Positions 1 to 10,641 are shown, counted from the first letter of the stretch. The stretch: DNA of 64,000 nucleotides from Shinella daejeonensis (GCF_024281235.1 NZ_JAHWXY010000002.1:248001-312000); one strand, 5' to 3'. The notes: a model not told the origin generated them from the letters alone. A program made the numbers and translations.

Positions 1-321
1 GATGTTTTCGGCAACGGAGAGATTGCCGAAAAGGTTGAGTTCCTGAAAGACGATGCCGATGCCGTGACGCACCGCGTCGGCGGGATTGTCGAACTGGATG
101 CGCTTGCCGTCCATCCAAATCTCGCCAAGCGTGGGACGTTCCACACCGGCGATGATCCGCATCATCGTCGACTTGCCCGCACCGTTCTCGCCGACAAGCA
201 CGTTGACCGCACCGCGCCGCAGCTTGAGGTTCGCCTTCTTCAGCGCGACGATGCCGGAATAGGCTTTCGTGATGTCCTTCAGTTCGAGAATGACGTCGCC
301 GTCATCGATATCGGTCATCAT
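1..321 (-). CDS. Sugar ABC transporter ATP-binding protein (RbsA/XylG type), 3' end cut off by window
   Basis: This is the N-terminal 107 residues of an ATPase that energises import of a monosaccharide. Near residue 37 there is a Walker A motif (GENGAGKST), followed by a Q-loop region (VFQELNLF) typical of the first nucleotide-binding domain of RbsA/XylG/MglA proteins. Full-length members have about 500 residues with two such domains, so most of the gene lies left of position 1. The start is fixed by an ATGA overlap with the stop codon of the upstream lipoprotein gene, which implies translational coupling. The binding protein and DUF2291 lipoprotein just upstream belong to the same minus-strand operon, and the permease is probably beyond the window edge. 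Confidence 0.93.
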   Translation of the reverse strand, partial: MMTDIDDGDVILELKDITKAYSGIVALKKANLKLRRGAVNVLVGENGAGKSTMMRIIAGVERPTLGEIWMDGKRIQFDNPADAVRHGIGIVFQELNLFGNLSVAENI

Positions 322-959
322 GAGCCCCCGATGGTGATCGTCGCGGGCACGAACTGCGGCAGCTGTCCCCCGGCCGGCAGCGGATAGGCGCCGGTGGCCT
401 TGATCGACCTGCCGGTCAGCCCCTCGCGCGGCAGCTTTTCGAGCAGCGCGCCGTTCACATGGGTGTTGAACGACTTGCCGTATTGCGCCCATTCGATCTG
501 ATTCTTGAATTCATTGAAGTTCACGAAATCCAGGCTGTCGCGGATCGCCGTGCCGCGGATCGCCGGCCCGATCGAAACGCGCACATCCGCCTTGCTGTCA
601 CCGTCGACGTCCACGTCGACATAGGCCGCTCGCGATTTCGTTTCCGCAGCGACGATCGTACCGTCGATCCGGGCGGCGAAGGTCCAGGGCGCATTGCCCT
701 GCTTTTCCTTGTGGCCGTATTTCGCGCCGGCCGCATCGGGATCGCCGGCCGCCAGCGCCGCGACATCCTCGAAGGGACCTGCGCGCTCCTCCAGATAGGG
801 AACGACCTTCGTGTCCCAGATTTCGGCGACCAGCCTCTCGGGATTGAAGGCGCCCGCCGCCGCCCGCTTCTGTTCGTCCTCGGTCCTGACGAATTTGCAG
901 CCGCCAAGCGCGAGAGCCCCGGCAAGCATGATGGCGCATGCGGCACTGAACCCAGCCAT
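318..959 (-). CDS. DUF2291 family lipoprotein of a sugar ABC operon
   Basis: A predicted periplasmic lipoprotein of about 213 residues. A short hydrophobic signal peptide ends in a lipobox (ALGGC), with Cys21 as the lipidation site. The rest matches the DUF2291 family, small lipoproteins found almost only next to ribose/xylose-type ABC importers in rhizobia. Their biochemical role is not established. An ATG at 965 is also in frame, but GGAG sits only one base before it and seven bases before the ATG at 959, so 959 is preferred. The stop overlaps the ATPase start (ATGA). A strong hairpin lies between this gene and the binding-protein gene upstream. Confidence 0.85.
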   Translation of the reverse strand: MAGFSAACAIMLAGALALGGCKFVRTEDEQKRAAAGAFNPERLVAEIWDTKVVPYLEERAGPFEDVAALAAGDPDAAGAKYGHKEKQGNAPWTFAARIDGTIVAAETKSRAAYVDVDVDGDSKADVRVSIGPAIRGTAIRDSLDFVNFNEFKNQIEWAQYGKSFNTHVNGALLEKLPREGLTGRSIKATGAYPLPAGGQLPQFVPATITIGGS

Positions 960-986
960 TCCCATTCTCCGTCGTAAACAGCGGTC

Positions 987-1012
987 GCGCGGCGGGTCTT
1001 CGCCCGCCGCGC
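987..1012 (-). terminator. Hairpin after the sugar-binding-protein gene
   Basis: A perfect 10-bp GC-only stem (GCGCGGCGGG / CCCGCCGCGC) with a 6-base loop lies 15 bases after the binding-protein stop codon and before the lipoprotein start. There is no T-run, so it is more likely a partial terminator or an mRNA 3'-end stabiliser that raises binding-protein levels over the downstream genes than a full stop. Confidence 0.6.
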
Positions 1013-1026
1013 CCGATCCCGGGGGA

Positions 1027-2040
<1,014 letters not shown>

Positions 2041-2088
2041 TCAAAACGGCGCACGAGACGCCGCGCAGCGGACTGGCCGCCGATTCGA

Positions 2089-2916
2089 TCAGGTGATGCG
2101 GCGGATGCTGGCCGCGATTTCCTCCGGCTCGAAGACCCGCTTCCAGTCATCCTTCATCAAGGCGGGCTTGCCGAATTCGATTGCCTTGTTGCAGGCATCG
2201 GAGAACACGCCCGGCGTTTCCTCGAAGATCACCGCGCCGAGAACGTTCATATGGCCGAGCAGGAAGTCACGGGCCGCCTCCTTCGGCACGCCGCGCCGCA
2301 CGCATTCGTCCATGGCCTCGCGCATGACGACGAGAAGCGAAGCGCAGACCGTTTCGGAAAGGCCCGGCTCGAGCATCGCCATCTGCTCGACGGTGACGCG
2401 GTGCGAGCGCATGACCGGAGCCCAGATCACTTTGGCGATCTCCTCGCCCAGCGCATAGGCGCTCTCCGGCCCCTGCATCAGCGCCGAAACGATATGCTGC
2501 CGGGCGGCGACGCCGCCGAAGAAATCACGCTTGGCCGCCGGATCCGTCTCATCGTTGAAGATCGGGGGATGGCAGGGATGCGTAACGAAATAGGTGAGGT
2601 CCGCGCGCTCGGGCAGGTGCCCGGCAAAGGGCGCCGCGGCATCGAGCGCGACGACCATCGTGCCGGGCTTCAGCTTGTCGGAGATGCCGGCCGCCACCTT
2701 GCCGATCGCCGTATCGGGAACCGCCAGAATGACGACATCCGCACCATCGAGGCCTTCATCGGCCGAGACGCAGGCGATGCCCAGATCATCGGCAAGCCGC
2801 GCCCGGCCCGCCGCCCCCACCTCGACATGGCGGACGTCGAAACGCGATCCCATGAGATTCTTGGCAAGCCGGTAGCCCATCTTGCCACCGGCGCCGAACA
2901 GCGCGATCGACGTCAT
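2089..2916 (-). CDS. apnO: NAD-dependent dehydrogenase, probable D-apionate oxidoisomerase
   Basis: A 275-residue protein with an N-terminal Rossmann fold (ALFGAGGKMG at residues 5-14) and an all-helical C-terminal half of the phosphogluconate-dehydrogenase-C type. Motifs such as THPCHPP and KVIWAPVMRSH match my memory of ApnO proteins, which convert D-apionate to 3-oxo-isoapionate in apiose catabolism. Its place at the head of a ribose-type ABC operon fits sugar-acid catabolism. The start is chosen because GGGAGA precedes it by about 7 bases. Downstream pathway enzymes (kinase, RuBisCO-like decarboxylase) are not in the window, so the assignment rests on resemblance and context. It could be another hydroxy-acid dehydrogenase of the same family. 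Confidence 0.7.
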   Translation of the reverse strand: MTSIALFGAGGKMGYRLAKNLMGSRFDVRHVEVGAAGRARLADDLGIACVSADEGLDGADVVILAVPDTAIGKVAAGISDKLKPGTMVVALDAAAPFAGHLPERADLTYFVTHPCHPPIFNDETDPAAKRDFFGGVAARQHIVSALMQGPESAYALGEEIAKVIWAPVMRSHRVTVEQMAMLEPGLSETVCASLLVVMREAMDECVRRGVPKEAARDFLLGHMNVLGAVIFEETPGVFSDACNKAIEFGKPALMKDDWKRVFEPEEIAASIRRIT

Positions 2917-2989
2917 CGAATATCTCCCACATGAAACGGTCACCGGCGATCCGGATGGCCTGAGTTTTCCTTGCCCGCTCCGGCACGCC

Positions 2990-3018
2990 TATATTTCTCA
3001 ACTGGTATGACATGTCAA
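2990..3018 (-). promoter_or_regulatory. Candidate promoter and palindrome before the apionate/sugar operon
   Basis: On the minus strand a TTGACA -35 box (3018-3013) is followed after 17 bases by AATATA (2995-2990), about 75 bases before the dehydrogenase start. A perfect 10-bp palindrome, TGACATGTCA (3008-3017), overlaps the -35 box and could be the operator of the nearby IclR protein or of a regulator outside the window. The -10 match is weak. Confidence 0.4.
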
Positions 3019-3188
3019 TAACCACCTCAGAAAATATGTGATGCCGAACCGACGATACCGCCACGCCTGACGGTCATGCGCGCTTGGTGAACGCAGTGTT
3101 TGCAATTGGCGGCTTTTCAAACCTGCCGCTTCGACCCATCTTGCAGGCAGTTCAAAAACCACACGCGTAATCTCGAGGCAGGACCTTC

Positions 3189-4211
3189 ATGAAGAAAATC
3201 GGCTTTCTCTCCTTCGGCCACTGGAGCGCCACGCCCCAGTCGCAGACCCGTTCGGCCAGCGATACGCTTCTCCAGTCGATCGACCTTGCCGTCGCGGCCG
3301 AAGAACTCGGCGCCGACGGGGCCTATTTCCGTGTCCACCACTTCGCCCGCCAGCTTGCCTCGCCCTTTCCACTGCTCGCCGCCATCGGCGCGAGGACGAA
3401 AAGGATCGAGATCGGCACCGGCGTCATCGATATGCGCTACGAGAACCCGTTCTACATGGCGGAAGACGCGGGCGCGGCCGATCTGATCGCCGGCGGCCGG
3501 CTGCAACTCGGCATCAGCCGGGGCTCGCCCGAGCAGGTCATCGATGGCTGGCGTTATTTCGGCTTCCAGCCGCAGGCCGGGATGAGCGACGCCGACATGG
3601 GGCGGCAGCACGCCGAGGTCTTCCTCGATCTCCTGAAAGGCGAAGGTTTTGCCGAGCCCAATCCACGCCCGATGTTTCCCAATCCGCCGGGCCTCCTGCG
3701 GCTCGAGCCGCATTCCGAAGGCCTGCGCAGCCGCATCTGGTGGGGCGCGGGCTCCGACGCCACCGCCCAATGGGCGGCGAAACTCGGCATGAACCTGCAA
3801 AGCTCGACGTTGAAAAACGACGAAACGGGCGAGCCCTTCCATGTCCAGCAAGCCGCACAGATCCGCGCTTATCGCGAAGCCTGGAAGGCTGCCGGCCACA
3901 GCCATACGCCACGCGTCTCGGTCAGCCGCAGCATTTTCGCGCTCGTCGACGATCGCGACCGTGCCTATTTCGGCCACGGCGGCAAGGAGGAGGACTCGGT
4001 CGGCTATATCGACGCCCAGACACGCGCCATCTTCGGCCGGTCCTACGCCGCCGAGCCGGATGAACTCGTCCGGCAGCTTGCCGGCGACGAGGCGATTGCC
4101 GAAGCCGACACCCTGCTTCTGACCGTGCCGAACCAGCTCGGCGTGGACTATAACGCCCATGTCATCGAGGCGATCCTCAAATATGTCGCGCCGGAACTCG
4201 GCTGGCGCTGA
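3189..4211 (+). CDS. LLM-class (luciferase-like) flavin-dependent oxidoreductase
   Basis: A 340-residue single-domain TIM-barrel protein of the bacterial-luciferase-like monooxygenase superfamily, which uses reduced FMN or F420. Family signs are the early GFLSFGHW strand, DGAYFRVHHF near residue 45, GTGVIDMRYENP and the QLGISRGSPEQV segment. It starts with ATG after AGGA and is transcribed away from the dehydrogenase operon across a 272-base gap. An IclR regulator follows 132 bases later on the same strand. The substrate cannot be deduced. Members near sugar or amino-acid transporters are often annotated only as oxidoreductases. Confidence 0.88.
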   Translation: MKKIGFLSFGHWSATPQSQTRSASDTLLQSIDLAVAAEELGADGAYFRVHHFARQLASPFPLLAAIGARTKRIEIGTGVIDMRYENPFYMAEDAGAADLIAGGRLQLGISRGSPEQVIDGWRYFGFQPQAGMSDADMGRQHAEVFLDLLKGEGFAEPNPRPMFPNPPGLLRLEPHSEGLRSRIWWGAGSDATAQWAAKLGMNLQSSTLKNDETGEPFHVQQAAQIRAYREAWKAAGHSHTPRVSVSRSIFALVDDRDRAYFGHGGKEEDSVGYIDAQTRAIFGRSYAAEPDELVRQLAGDEAIAEADTLLLTVPNQLGVDYNAHVIEAILKYVAPELGWR

Positions 4212-4343
4212 CCGACCGGCGCATGACACGGCCCCGTCGTCTTGCGCCGGCCCGGGATGCCGGCGGGGAGACGGGGGCGGCCCGCGCGGTGGAAGCGGGC
4301 TTGCCCGCCTTTCGGGACCGGGCTACAGGGGGAGGAATATTCA

Positions 4344-5183
4344 ATGCCGCCCCAGGGCGTCGAAACGATCGCCAAGGTGAGAAGCGTGTCTTCCGACGAG
4401 ACGAAGCGTGTTGACAGCGCCGATCCGCTGATGGTCCGATCGGTGGAAAAGGCCTTTCGTGTCCTCGAAGCCTTCGATGGCACCAACCGGACCTTCAGCC
4501 TGGCGCAGATCTGCGCCAGCGTCGGCCTCGACAAGAGCGCGGCGCAGCGTTTCACGCATACGCTCAACAAGCTCGGCTACCTGCACAAGGATCCGGTGAC
4601 CAAGCGTTTCGAGCTCAGCCTGCGAAGCCTCGAGATGGCGCGCCATTTCATCACCGCCAACCCGATCGTCAACCAGGCCATGCCCTATCTCCTCCATCTC
4701 AGCCGCGAGACGGAAGAAACGGTAAACCTCACCCTGCCCGACGGTCCGGAGATCGTTTTCGCAGCCCGCTTCATGAGCCGGCACATGCTGAACACCGACG
4801 TCGTCGTGGGCACCCGCATGCCGGCCTTCTGCACGGCGCCAGGCAAGGCCATTCTGTCCTGCCTGCCGGGTGAGGAAGCGCTGTCCCTTCTCCGGCGTTC
4901 GCCATTGCAGGCTTTCACACCGCAGACGATCCATACGGTCGACGAACTTCTCCTGCAACTGGAGACCGCCCGTGAAGCGGGGTATGCGACCGCATGGGGT
5001 GAGTTCTTCCCCGGCGACCTCTCCGTCGCCGCCGCCGTTCTCGATGGCAACGGCCGCCCCGTCGCCGCCGTCAATATCGGCGTCGCCAGCGCACGCTACA
5101 CGCCGGAAAAGGCCGAGGACGTCTTCGCCCCCCTTGTCACCGCCGCTGCCCGCTCGATTTCACAAGCCGCCTCCAACTTCTAG
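4344..5183 (+). CDS. IclR family transcriptional regulator
   Basis: A 279-residue repressor/activator with an N-terminal winged helix (about residues 28-90, VRSVEKAFRVLEAF then LAQICASVGLDKSAAQRFTHTL) and a C-terminal GAF-like effector domain (ETEETVNLTLPDG, GTRMPAFCTAPGKAILSCL). This is the usual IclR length and layout. The start is the ATG 7-8 bases after GGGGGAGGA. The frame stays open upstream to 4242, but that part is low in plausibility. IclR proteins often control catabolism of sugar acids and aromatics, so the flanking sugar operon or the flavin enzyme is the likely target. It converges with the LacI gene on its right. Confidence 0.93.
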   Translation: MPPQGVETIAKVRSVSSDETKRVDSADPLMVRSVEKAFRVLEAFDGTNRTFSLAQICASVGLDKSAAQRFTHTLNKLGYLHKDPVTKRFELSLRSLEMARHFITANPIVNQAMPYLLHLSRETEETVNLTLPDGPEIVFAARFMSRHMLNTDVVVGTRMPAFCTAPGKAILSCLPGEEALSLLRRSPLQAFTPQTIHTVDELLLQLETAREAGYATAWGEFFPGDLSVAAAVLDGNGRPVAAVNIGVASARYTPEKAEDVFAPLVTAAARSISQAASNF

Positions 5184-5243
5184 GGAAGAGCCGGCAAAAA
5201 GAGAGGCCCGCACGTGTCGCCGTTCTTTGGCAGCATGCGGCCC

Positions 5244-6251
5244 TCATGCCGTCTGGCCTTCCCGCAAGACGAAGCCGATATCGATGATCGTTTGCTCCGC
5301 AGGCCTGGACTTCTGCTCAAGCAGTTTCTCGGCAGCGATCTTTCCGATACGGAAACGATCCGAATAGATCGTGGAAAGAGCATGTGGCAGGGCTTCGCCG
5401 ATCTCAAGACCGTTGAAGCCGAAGAGAGCCAGATCATCTCGCACGGCAAGGCCGGCGGCCACGCAGTGCAGGTATCCGCCAACCGCCATGTCGTCGTTCG
5501 AGAAGACCACCACGTCGAGTTCCCGGCCCTGCTCTAGCAGTGACGCCAGCGACTGCCGTCCCTTCTGGATGGAACTGGGCCCTTCGGAGTAATGCTCGGC
5601 GACGATGCCCAGGCCATGGTCCGCCAGCGCAGCCCTCAATCCGTCGTATCTCAACCGTGACCGGCGGTCCGCGCGCCAGTCGTGTCCGACATAGCCGAAC
5701 TTGCGGTAGCCTTTGGCAATGAGGTGACGGCCAATCTCCAGACCCGCTTTCGGATGGGAAAGTCCGACAGCCACGTCGATGGGCGTCTCGTCGATCTCCA
5801 TCAGTTCGGCAATCCGCACCTTGTGATTGTCGAGCATGCGCCGTGTCGCGTCCGTATGATCGAAGCCGGTCAGGATGAGCGCCTCGGGATTCCATGCGAG
5901 CAGCGAAGCGACAATCTCCTGCTCGATCCGGGGATCGTATTCGGTCACACCGACAAGCGCCTGATAGCCACTCGCCGCAAGCGCGACATTGATGCCCCTG
6001 AGCACATCCGGAAACACGATATTCGTGAGCGAGGGAATCAGAACGCCGATCAGCTTCGAGCTTGACGAGGCGAGAGCGCCGGCGGCCCGGTTCGGCACGT
6101 AACCGAGCTGCTGCACCGCATCGAGCACCCGCTGGCGGGTGGCCTGCGCGATCGGCCCCTCTCCCCTGACAACGCGGGAAGCCGTTATCGGGCTTACGCC
6201 GGCCAGGCGCGCGACATCGGCGAGCCTTGGGACACTTCGTTTTATTTCCAC
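5244..6251 (-). CDS. LacI family transcriptional regulator of the downstream ABC/kinase operon
   Basis: A protein of about 335 residues with a LacI helix-turn-helix at its N-terminus (RLADVARLAGVSPITASRVV), hinge region (NRAAGALASSSSKLIGVLIP) and periplasmic-binding-like effector domain (FGFNGLEIGEALPHALSTI). An upstream ATG at 6281 is in frame but lies inside a palindromic operator and has no ribosome site. GTG at 6251 follows GGGGGTG by about 9 bases and gives a normal LacI N-terminus, so it is preferred. The gene is divergent from the importer operon starting at 6416, and two palindromes in the shared promoter region are its likely binding sites. The effector is unknown. Confidence 0.92.
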   Translation of the reverse strand: MEIKRSVPRLADVARLAGVSPITASRVVRGEGPIAQATRQRVLDAVQQLGYVPNRAAGALASSSSKLIGVLIPSLTNIVFPDVLRGINVALAASGYQALVGVTEYDPRIEQEIVASLLAWNPEALILTGFDHTDATRRMLDNHKVRIAELMEIDETPIDVAVGLSHPKAGLEIGRHLIAKGYRKFGYVGHDWRADRRSRLRYDGLRAALADHGLGIVAEHYSEGPSSIQKGRQSLASLLEQGRELDVVVFSNDDMAVGGYLHCVAAGLAVRDDLALFGFNGLEIGEALPHALSTIYSDRFRIGKIAAEKLLEQKSRPAEQTIIDIGFVLREGQTA

Positions 6252-6265
6252 CCCGTCACCCCCGA

Positions 6266-6281
6266 ATGATAGCGCTAACAT
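6266..6281. promoter_or_regulatory. LacI-type operator 1
   Basis: ATGATAGCGCTAACAT is an imperfect 16-base palindrome with the central AGCGCT core common in LacI-family operators. It lies just upstream of the preferred GTG start of the LacI gene, which suggests autorepression. Confidence 0.6.
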
Positions 6282-6321
6282 TTTCTGCTTGCGTCACTGT
6301 CCGGCCTATGCTTACAATCCA

Positions 6322-6337
6322 ATGGTAGCGCAACCAT
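6322..6337. promoter_or_regulatory. LacI-type operator 2
   Basis: ATGGTAGCGCAACCAT has perfect 5-bp outer arms (ATGGT/ACCAT) around a GCGC core and matches operator 1 in spacing and core. The centres of the two sites are 56 bp apart, close to whole helical turns, in the divergent promoter region. Confidence 0.65.
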
Positions 6338-6415
6338 CGGACTGGGATTATCCCATGAATCAGGATCGCGCGTCTACGCTCCGTGAAGGCTTTTGGCAAT
6401 AATAAGGGGAACGCC

Positions 6416-7681
6416 GTGAAGAACTTCAATCCAAAGATGCGGCAATCGATGATTGCATTGTCTGCGCTGCTCGCAACGACGACTTTAGCGCCGGCAGCCT
6501 CCGCCGCCGATGTCAGCATCTTTCTCTGGCAGTACGACGAGCCGGGAATTTCGACCTGGTGGCGCAACAGCGTCGCCGCCTATGAGGCGGAGACCGGCAA
6601 CAGGATGGTCGTGAGGAACACCACCGGCGCCCAGTACTATCAGCAGCTCGTGATCGAGATGGCGAGCGGTGACGCCGCCGACGTCATCGGCGTCAACACC
6701 TCCAATCTGCATGAGCTTGTCTCCGCCGGCAAGCTGAAGCCGCTGGACGATCTGCTTTCCGATCCCGCCGTCAAGGCGCGCATCCAGTCCGGCGGCTGGG
6801 ACGCCCTGACGGTCGACGGCAAGATCTACGCCGTTCCGATCGCCGGCCGCACCCTCGAGATGATCTACAACGCCTGTTATTTCGAAGAGGCCGGCATCTC
6901 CGGTCCGCCGACCACGCCGGAAGAGTATCTGGCGGCGGCCCGCAAGCTGACCAAGCGCGACGAATCCGGAAACATCACGCGCTACGGCACCAGCATGATG
7001 AACGCGAGCGAGGATCCGACCTATGAGATGCTCCTCATGTGGACGATCGCGCATGGCGGCCGTTTCGCCGATGCCGACGGGCAGTTCGCGCTGACCTCCG
7101 AGCCGGTCGAAAAGGCGCTCACCTTCATGAAGACCATCTATGACGAGGGTCTCGCGCCGCGCGGCATGAGCGAAACCGACCAGCGTTCGCTTTTCGCAAC
7201 CGGCAAGACGGCAATGACCATCGACGGCCAATGGCAGTTTCCCTTCGTCGAGCAGAACAATCCCGACCATTACGACTGCTACAAGTCCGCAAGTCGTCCG
7301 TGGGATGGCGTGGCGACCGGCGGCGTCACCGTTGCCCTCGCCCTGAACGCGGATGCAAAGGAACCCGAAGCCGCCCAGGCCTTCCTCGAACTCATCACGC
7401 GGCCGGAAATCCAGAGCACCTTTGCGGATCACTCGCCTTTCGTGCCTTTCGGCGTGGATGCGGTTTCCCAGGAACAGATCGCGTCGCGGCCCTATCTCGA
7501 GCCCTGGCTGAAGAGCATCGGAACCGCGATCCCCATCACCGTTCCCGGCCATGAAAACCAGTTCAATACGATATGGCCGATCGTGGTCAACGGCGTGGTG
7601 GCATCGCTCCAGGACGGGGTGGAGCCGAAGGATGCGCTTGCTGAAGTCCAGGACGAACTCGAGGGCTGCTGCGGAAAATGA
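6416..7681 (+). CDS. Carbohydrate ABC transporter substrate-binding protein (MalE/UgpB type)
   Basis: A 421-residue extracellular solute-binding protein family 1 member. It has a Sec signal peptide (KMRQSMIALSALL core, cleavage near ASA-A around residue 31) and the usual two-lobe pattern (GDAADVIGVNTSNLHEL, YAVPIAGRTLEMIYNACYF, GKTAMTIDGQWQF). The GTG at 6416 follows AGGGGA by about 6 bases; an upstream GTG at 6383 lacks such a site and would bury the signal peptide. It heads a long same-strand operon through 18395. The ligand is unknown. The linked kinase/phospho-lyase and GlpD-like enzymes suggest a glycerophospho- or amino-alcohol-containing solute rather than a plain sugar. Confidence 0.93.
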   Translation: MKNFNPKMRQSMIALSALLATTTLAPAASAADVSIFLWQYDEPGISTWWRNSVAAYEAETGNRMVVRNTTGAQYYQQLVIEMASGDAADVIGVNTSNLHELVSAGKLKPLDDLLSDPAVKARIQSGGWDALTVDGKIYAVPIAGRTLEMIYNACYFEEAGISGPPTTPEEYLAAARKLTKRDESGNITRYGTSMMNASEDPTYEMLLMWTIAHGGRFADADGQFALTSEPVEKALTFMKTIYDEGLAPRGMSETDQRSLFATGKTAMTIDGQWQFPFVEQNNPDHYDCYKSASRPWDGVATGGVTVALALNADAKEPEAAQAFLELITRPEIQSTFADHSPFVPFGVDAVSQEQIASRPYLEPWLKSIGTAIPITVPGHENQFNTIWPIVVNGVVASLQDGVEPKDALAEVQDELEGCCGK

Positions 7682-8652
7682 ACATGGTGCCGAGAAGCAT
7701 CCCCCTGGACGCCCGGCATGAAGCTCGACCTAAACCGGCGCTCGTCCGGTTTAGGGAGCTTTTTTCCGATGGAATGGGTTTTCCCGCTCTCATGGTGGCG
7801 CCCGCCTTGCTGACGCTTGCGGTCGTCATCGGCTTTCCCATCGTGAAAGGCCTGATCCTGAGCTTTCAGATGATCAAGCTCACCAGCCCGGCAACGGGTG
7901 GCGACTTCACCTTGTATAATTACGTGAAGATGTTTTCCGACAAGAACGTCCTGGCATCCGTCTGGCGTTCCTGTGTTTACATGTCGGGGTCCGTTCTCGG
8001 CGCCACCTTCGTCGGCCTGATCGCCGCGCTGCTGACGCGCAGGGCATTCATGGGGCGGTCCCTGTTCCGGACCTTCTTCATTCTGCCCTGGGCCATTCCC
8101 GCCGTCGCCACGACACTCGTCTGGGGTGTCATGTATGACGCCAATTTCGGCGTGATGAACCGTATCGTGCAGCTTCTGCCCGGCATCAATTCCAACATCG
8201 AATGGCTGATCGACCGCGATTATGTGCTGGGTTCCCTCATCGCCGTGCAGATCTGGGGGGATTTTCCCGTCGCCTATCTCTTCCTTCTGGCCGGGCTTCA
8301 GGCCATCCCGGAAGAACTTTACGAAGCCGCCAATGTCGATGGCGCCAACGGCTGGCAGCAGTTCTGGCACATCACGGCGCCGCAACTGCGCTACATCGTG
8401 ACCGTGACCATTATTCTGCTGGGGATCCTGAGCTTCCGCTCCTTCGCCGTCATTCATATCCTGACGGGCGGAGGCCCCAATCGGCGGACAGAGACCCTGG
8501 TGATACAGACCTACAACGCCGCCTTCCGTTCGTTCGACTTCAGTTACGGCGCGGCGCTCGGAATTCTGTCACTGATCTTCTCGGTCGTCATCGTCGCTCT
8601 TTACATTCGCCTCACGCTGGGCCGGGAAATGCGCGGGGCGGCGGCGACATGA
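7678..8652 (+). CDS. ABC transporter permease (MalF/UgpA type)
   Basis: A 324-residue inner-membrane subunit with about six membrane helices and the EAA loop (EELYEAANVDGANGWQQFWHITAPQL, near residue 220) that docks with the ATPase. The start ATG overlaps the binding-protein stop (ATGA). A strong terminator-like hairpin lies within the first 28 codons. A later in-frame ATG at 7774 would avoid the hairpin but has only a poor ribosome site and leaves little before the first helix, so the coupled start is kept. The partner permease follows with another ATGA overlap. Confidence 0.93.
   Translation: MNMVPRSIPLDARHEARPKPALVRFRELFSDGMGFPALMVAPALLTLAVVIGFPIVKGLILSFQMIKLTSPATGGDFTLYNYVKMFSDKNVLASVWRSCVYMSGSVLGATFVGLIAALLTRRAFMGRSLFRTFFILPWAIPAVATTLVWGVMYDANFGVMNRIVQLLPGINSNIEWLIDRDYVLGSLIAVQIWGDFPVAYLFLLAGLQAIPEELYEAANVDGANGWQQFWHITAPQLRYIVTVTIILLGILSFRSFAVIHILTGGGPNRRTETLVIQTYNAAFRSFDFSYGAALGILSLIFSVVIVALYIRLTLGREMRGAAAT
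7721..7765 (+). terminator. Intrinsic-terminator-like hairpin inside the start of the permease gene
   Basis: The arms AAGCTC(GA)CCTAAACCGG and CCGGTTTAGGGAGCTT pair over 16 bp with one 2-base bulge and a 7-base loop, directly followed by six T residues (7760-7765). This looks like a textbook rho-independent terminator, but it sits about 40-85 bases after the binding-protein stop and inside codons 15-30 of the permease. It probably makes most transcripts end after the binding-protein gene, and translating ribosomes may modulate it. Confidence 0.7.
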
Positions 8653-9473
8653 GAAACCTCACTCTATCGAAGGCGGTCCATCGCCTGATCCTCGTCGCGA
8701 CGACGATCTGCATTCTCTTCCCCATCTACTGGATGCTCGTTCTTGCATTCACCAAGTTGGGGATGAGCCGAAGCGTGGAGGGTTTCTACCCGGCCAGCCT
8801 GACCTTCAACAACTTCACGCAGCTCTTCACCGAAAGGCCGATGCTGCGCTGGCTGCTGAACAGCGCTCTCGTCGCCAGTATTTCCTCCGCGTTGTCGCTG
8901 CTGATCGGCACCTCGGCCGGCTATGCGCTGAGCCGGCTCCATTTCCGGGGGGCCGGGCTGATCATGATCCTGATCCTCGTCACCCAGATGATGCCGCCGA
9001 CAGCAATCGTCGTGCCGATCTACGACCTGTTCCGACAGCTCGGCATGCTGAACACCATTCAGGGCGTAACGCTTGGTCACATCTCGCTGGTCATTCCGCT
9101 CGCCGTCTGGATGACCAAGGGGTATTTCGACAGTATTCCGCTCGATCTGGAAAATGCCGCCCGCATCGACGGGTGCACGCGTCTGGCTGCATTCTGGCAT
9201 GTGGCCCTGCCGCTCGCCTCGCCCGGACTGATCGTCGTGTTCATCTACGGCTTCGTCACGAGCTGGCACGAATTCCTGTTCGCAAGGACGCTCGTCTCGC
9301 AACAGGAATTGTGGACCGGCGCGGTCGGGCTCGGCTCGTTCCGCGGCGAGTTCTTCACCCTTTTCGAACCGCAGATGGCCGCATCCGTCGTCTTCAGCGT
9401 GCCCGTGGTTCTGGTCTTCATGTTCCTGCAAAGGCGGTTGATCTCGGGCGGACTGGCGGGCGGCGTGCGCTAG
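8649..9473 (+). CDS. ABC transporter permease (MalG/UgpE type)
   Basis: A 274-residue inner-membrane subunit with six predicted helices, beginning MRNLTLSKAVHRLILVATTI. The cytoplasmic EAA loop is ENAARIDGCTRLAAFWHVALPLASPG near residue 180. The start overlaps the upstream permease stop (ATGA). Together with the MalF-type permease, the binding protein upstream and the ATPase downstream it completes a type-1 carbohydrate importer. Confidence 0.94.
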   Translation: MRNLTLSKAVHRLILVATTICILFPIYWMLVLAFTKLGMSRSVEGFYPASLTFNNFTQLFTERPMLRWLLNSALVASISSALSLLIGTSAGYALSRLHFRGAGLIMILILVTQMMPPTAIVVPIYDLFRQLGMLNTIQGVTLGHISLVIPLAVWMTKGYFDSIPLDLENAARIDGCTRLAAFWHVALPLASPGLIVVFIYGFVTSWHEFLFARTLVSQQELWTGAVGLGSFRGEFFTLFEPQMAASVVFSVPVVLVFMFLQRRLISGGLAGGVR

Positions 9474-9550
9474 GGCGCGAAAGCCTCGTGGAAACAATGA
9501 AAACTGCTTGCAGCGCATCCACCACGCGCCTGCACAATCGGGATTGAAAC

Positions 9551-10641
<1,091 letters not shown>

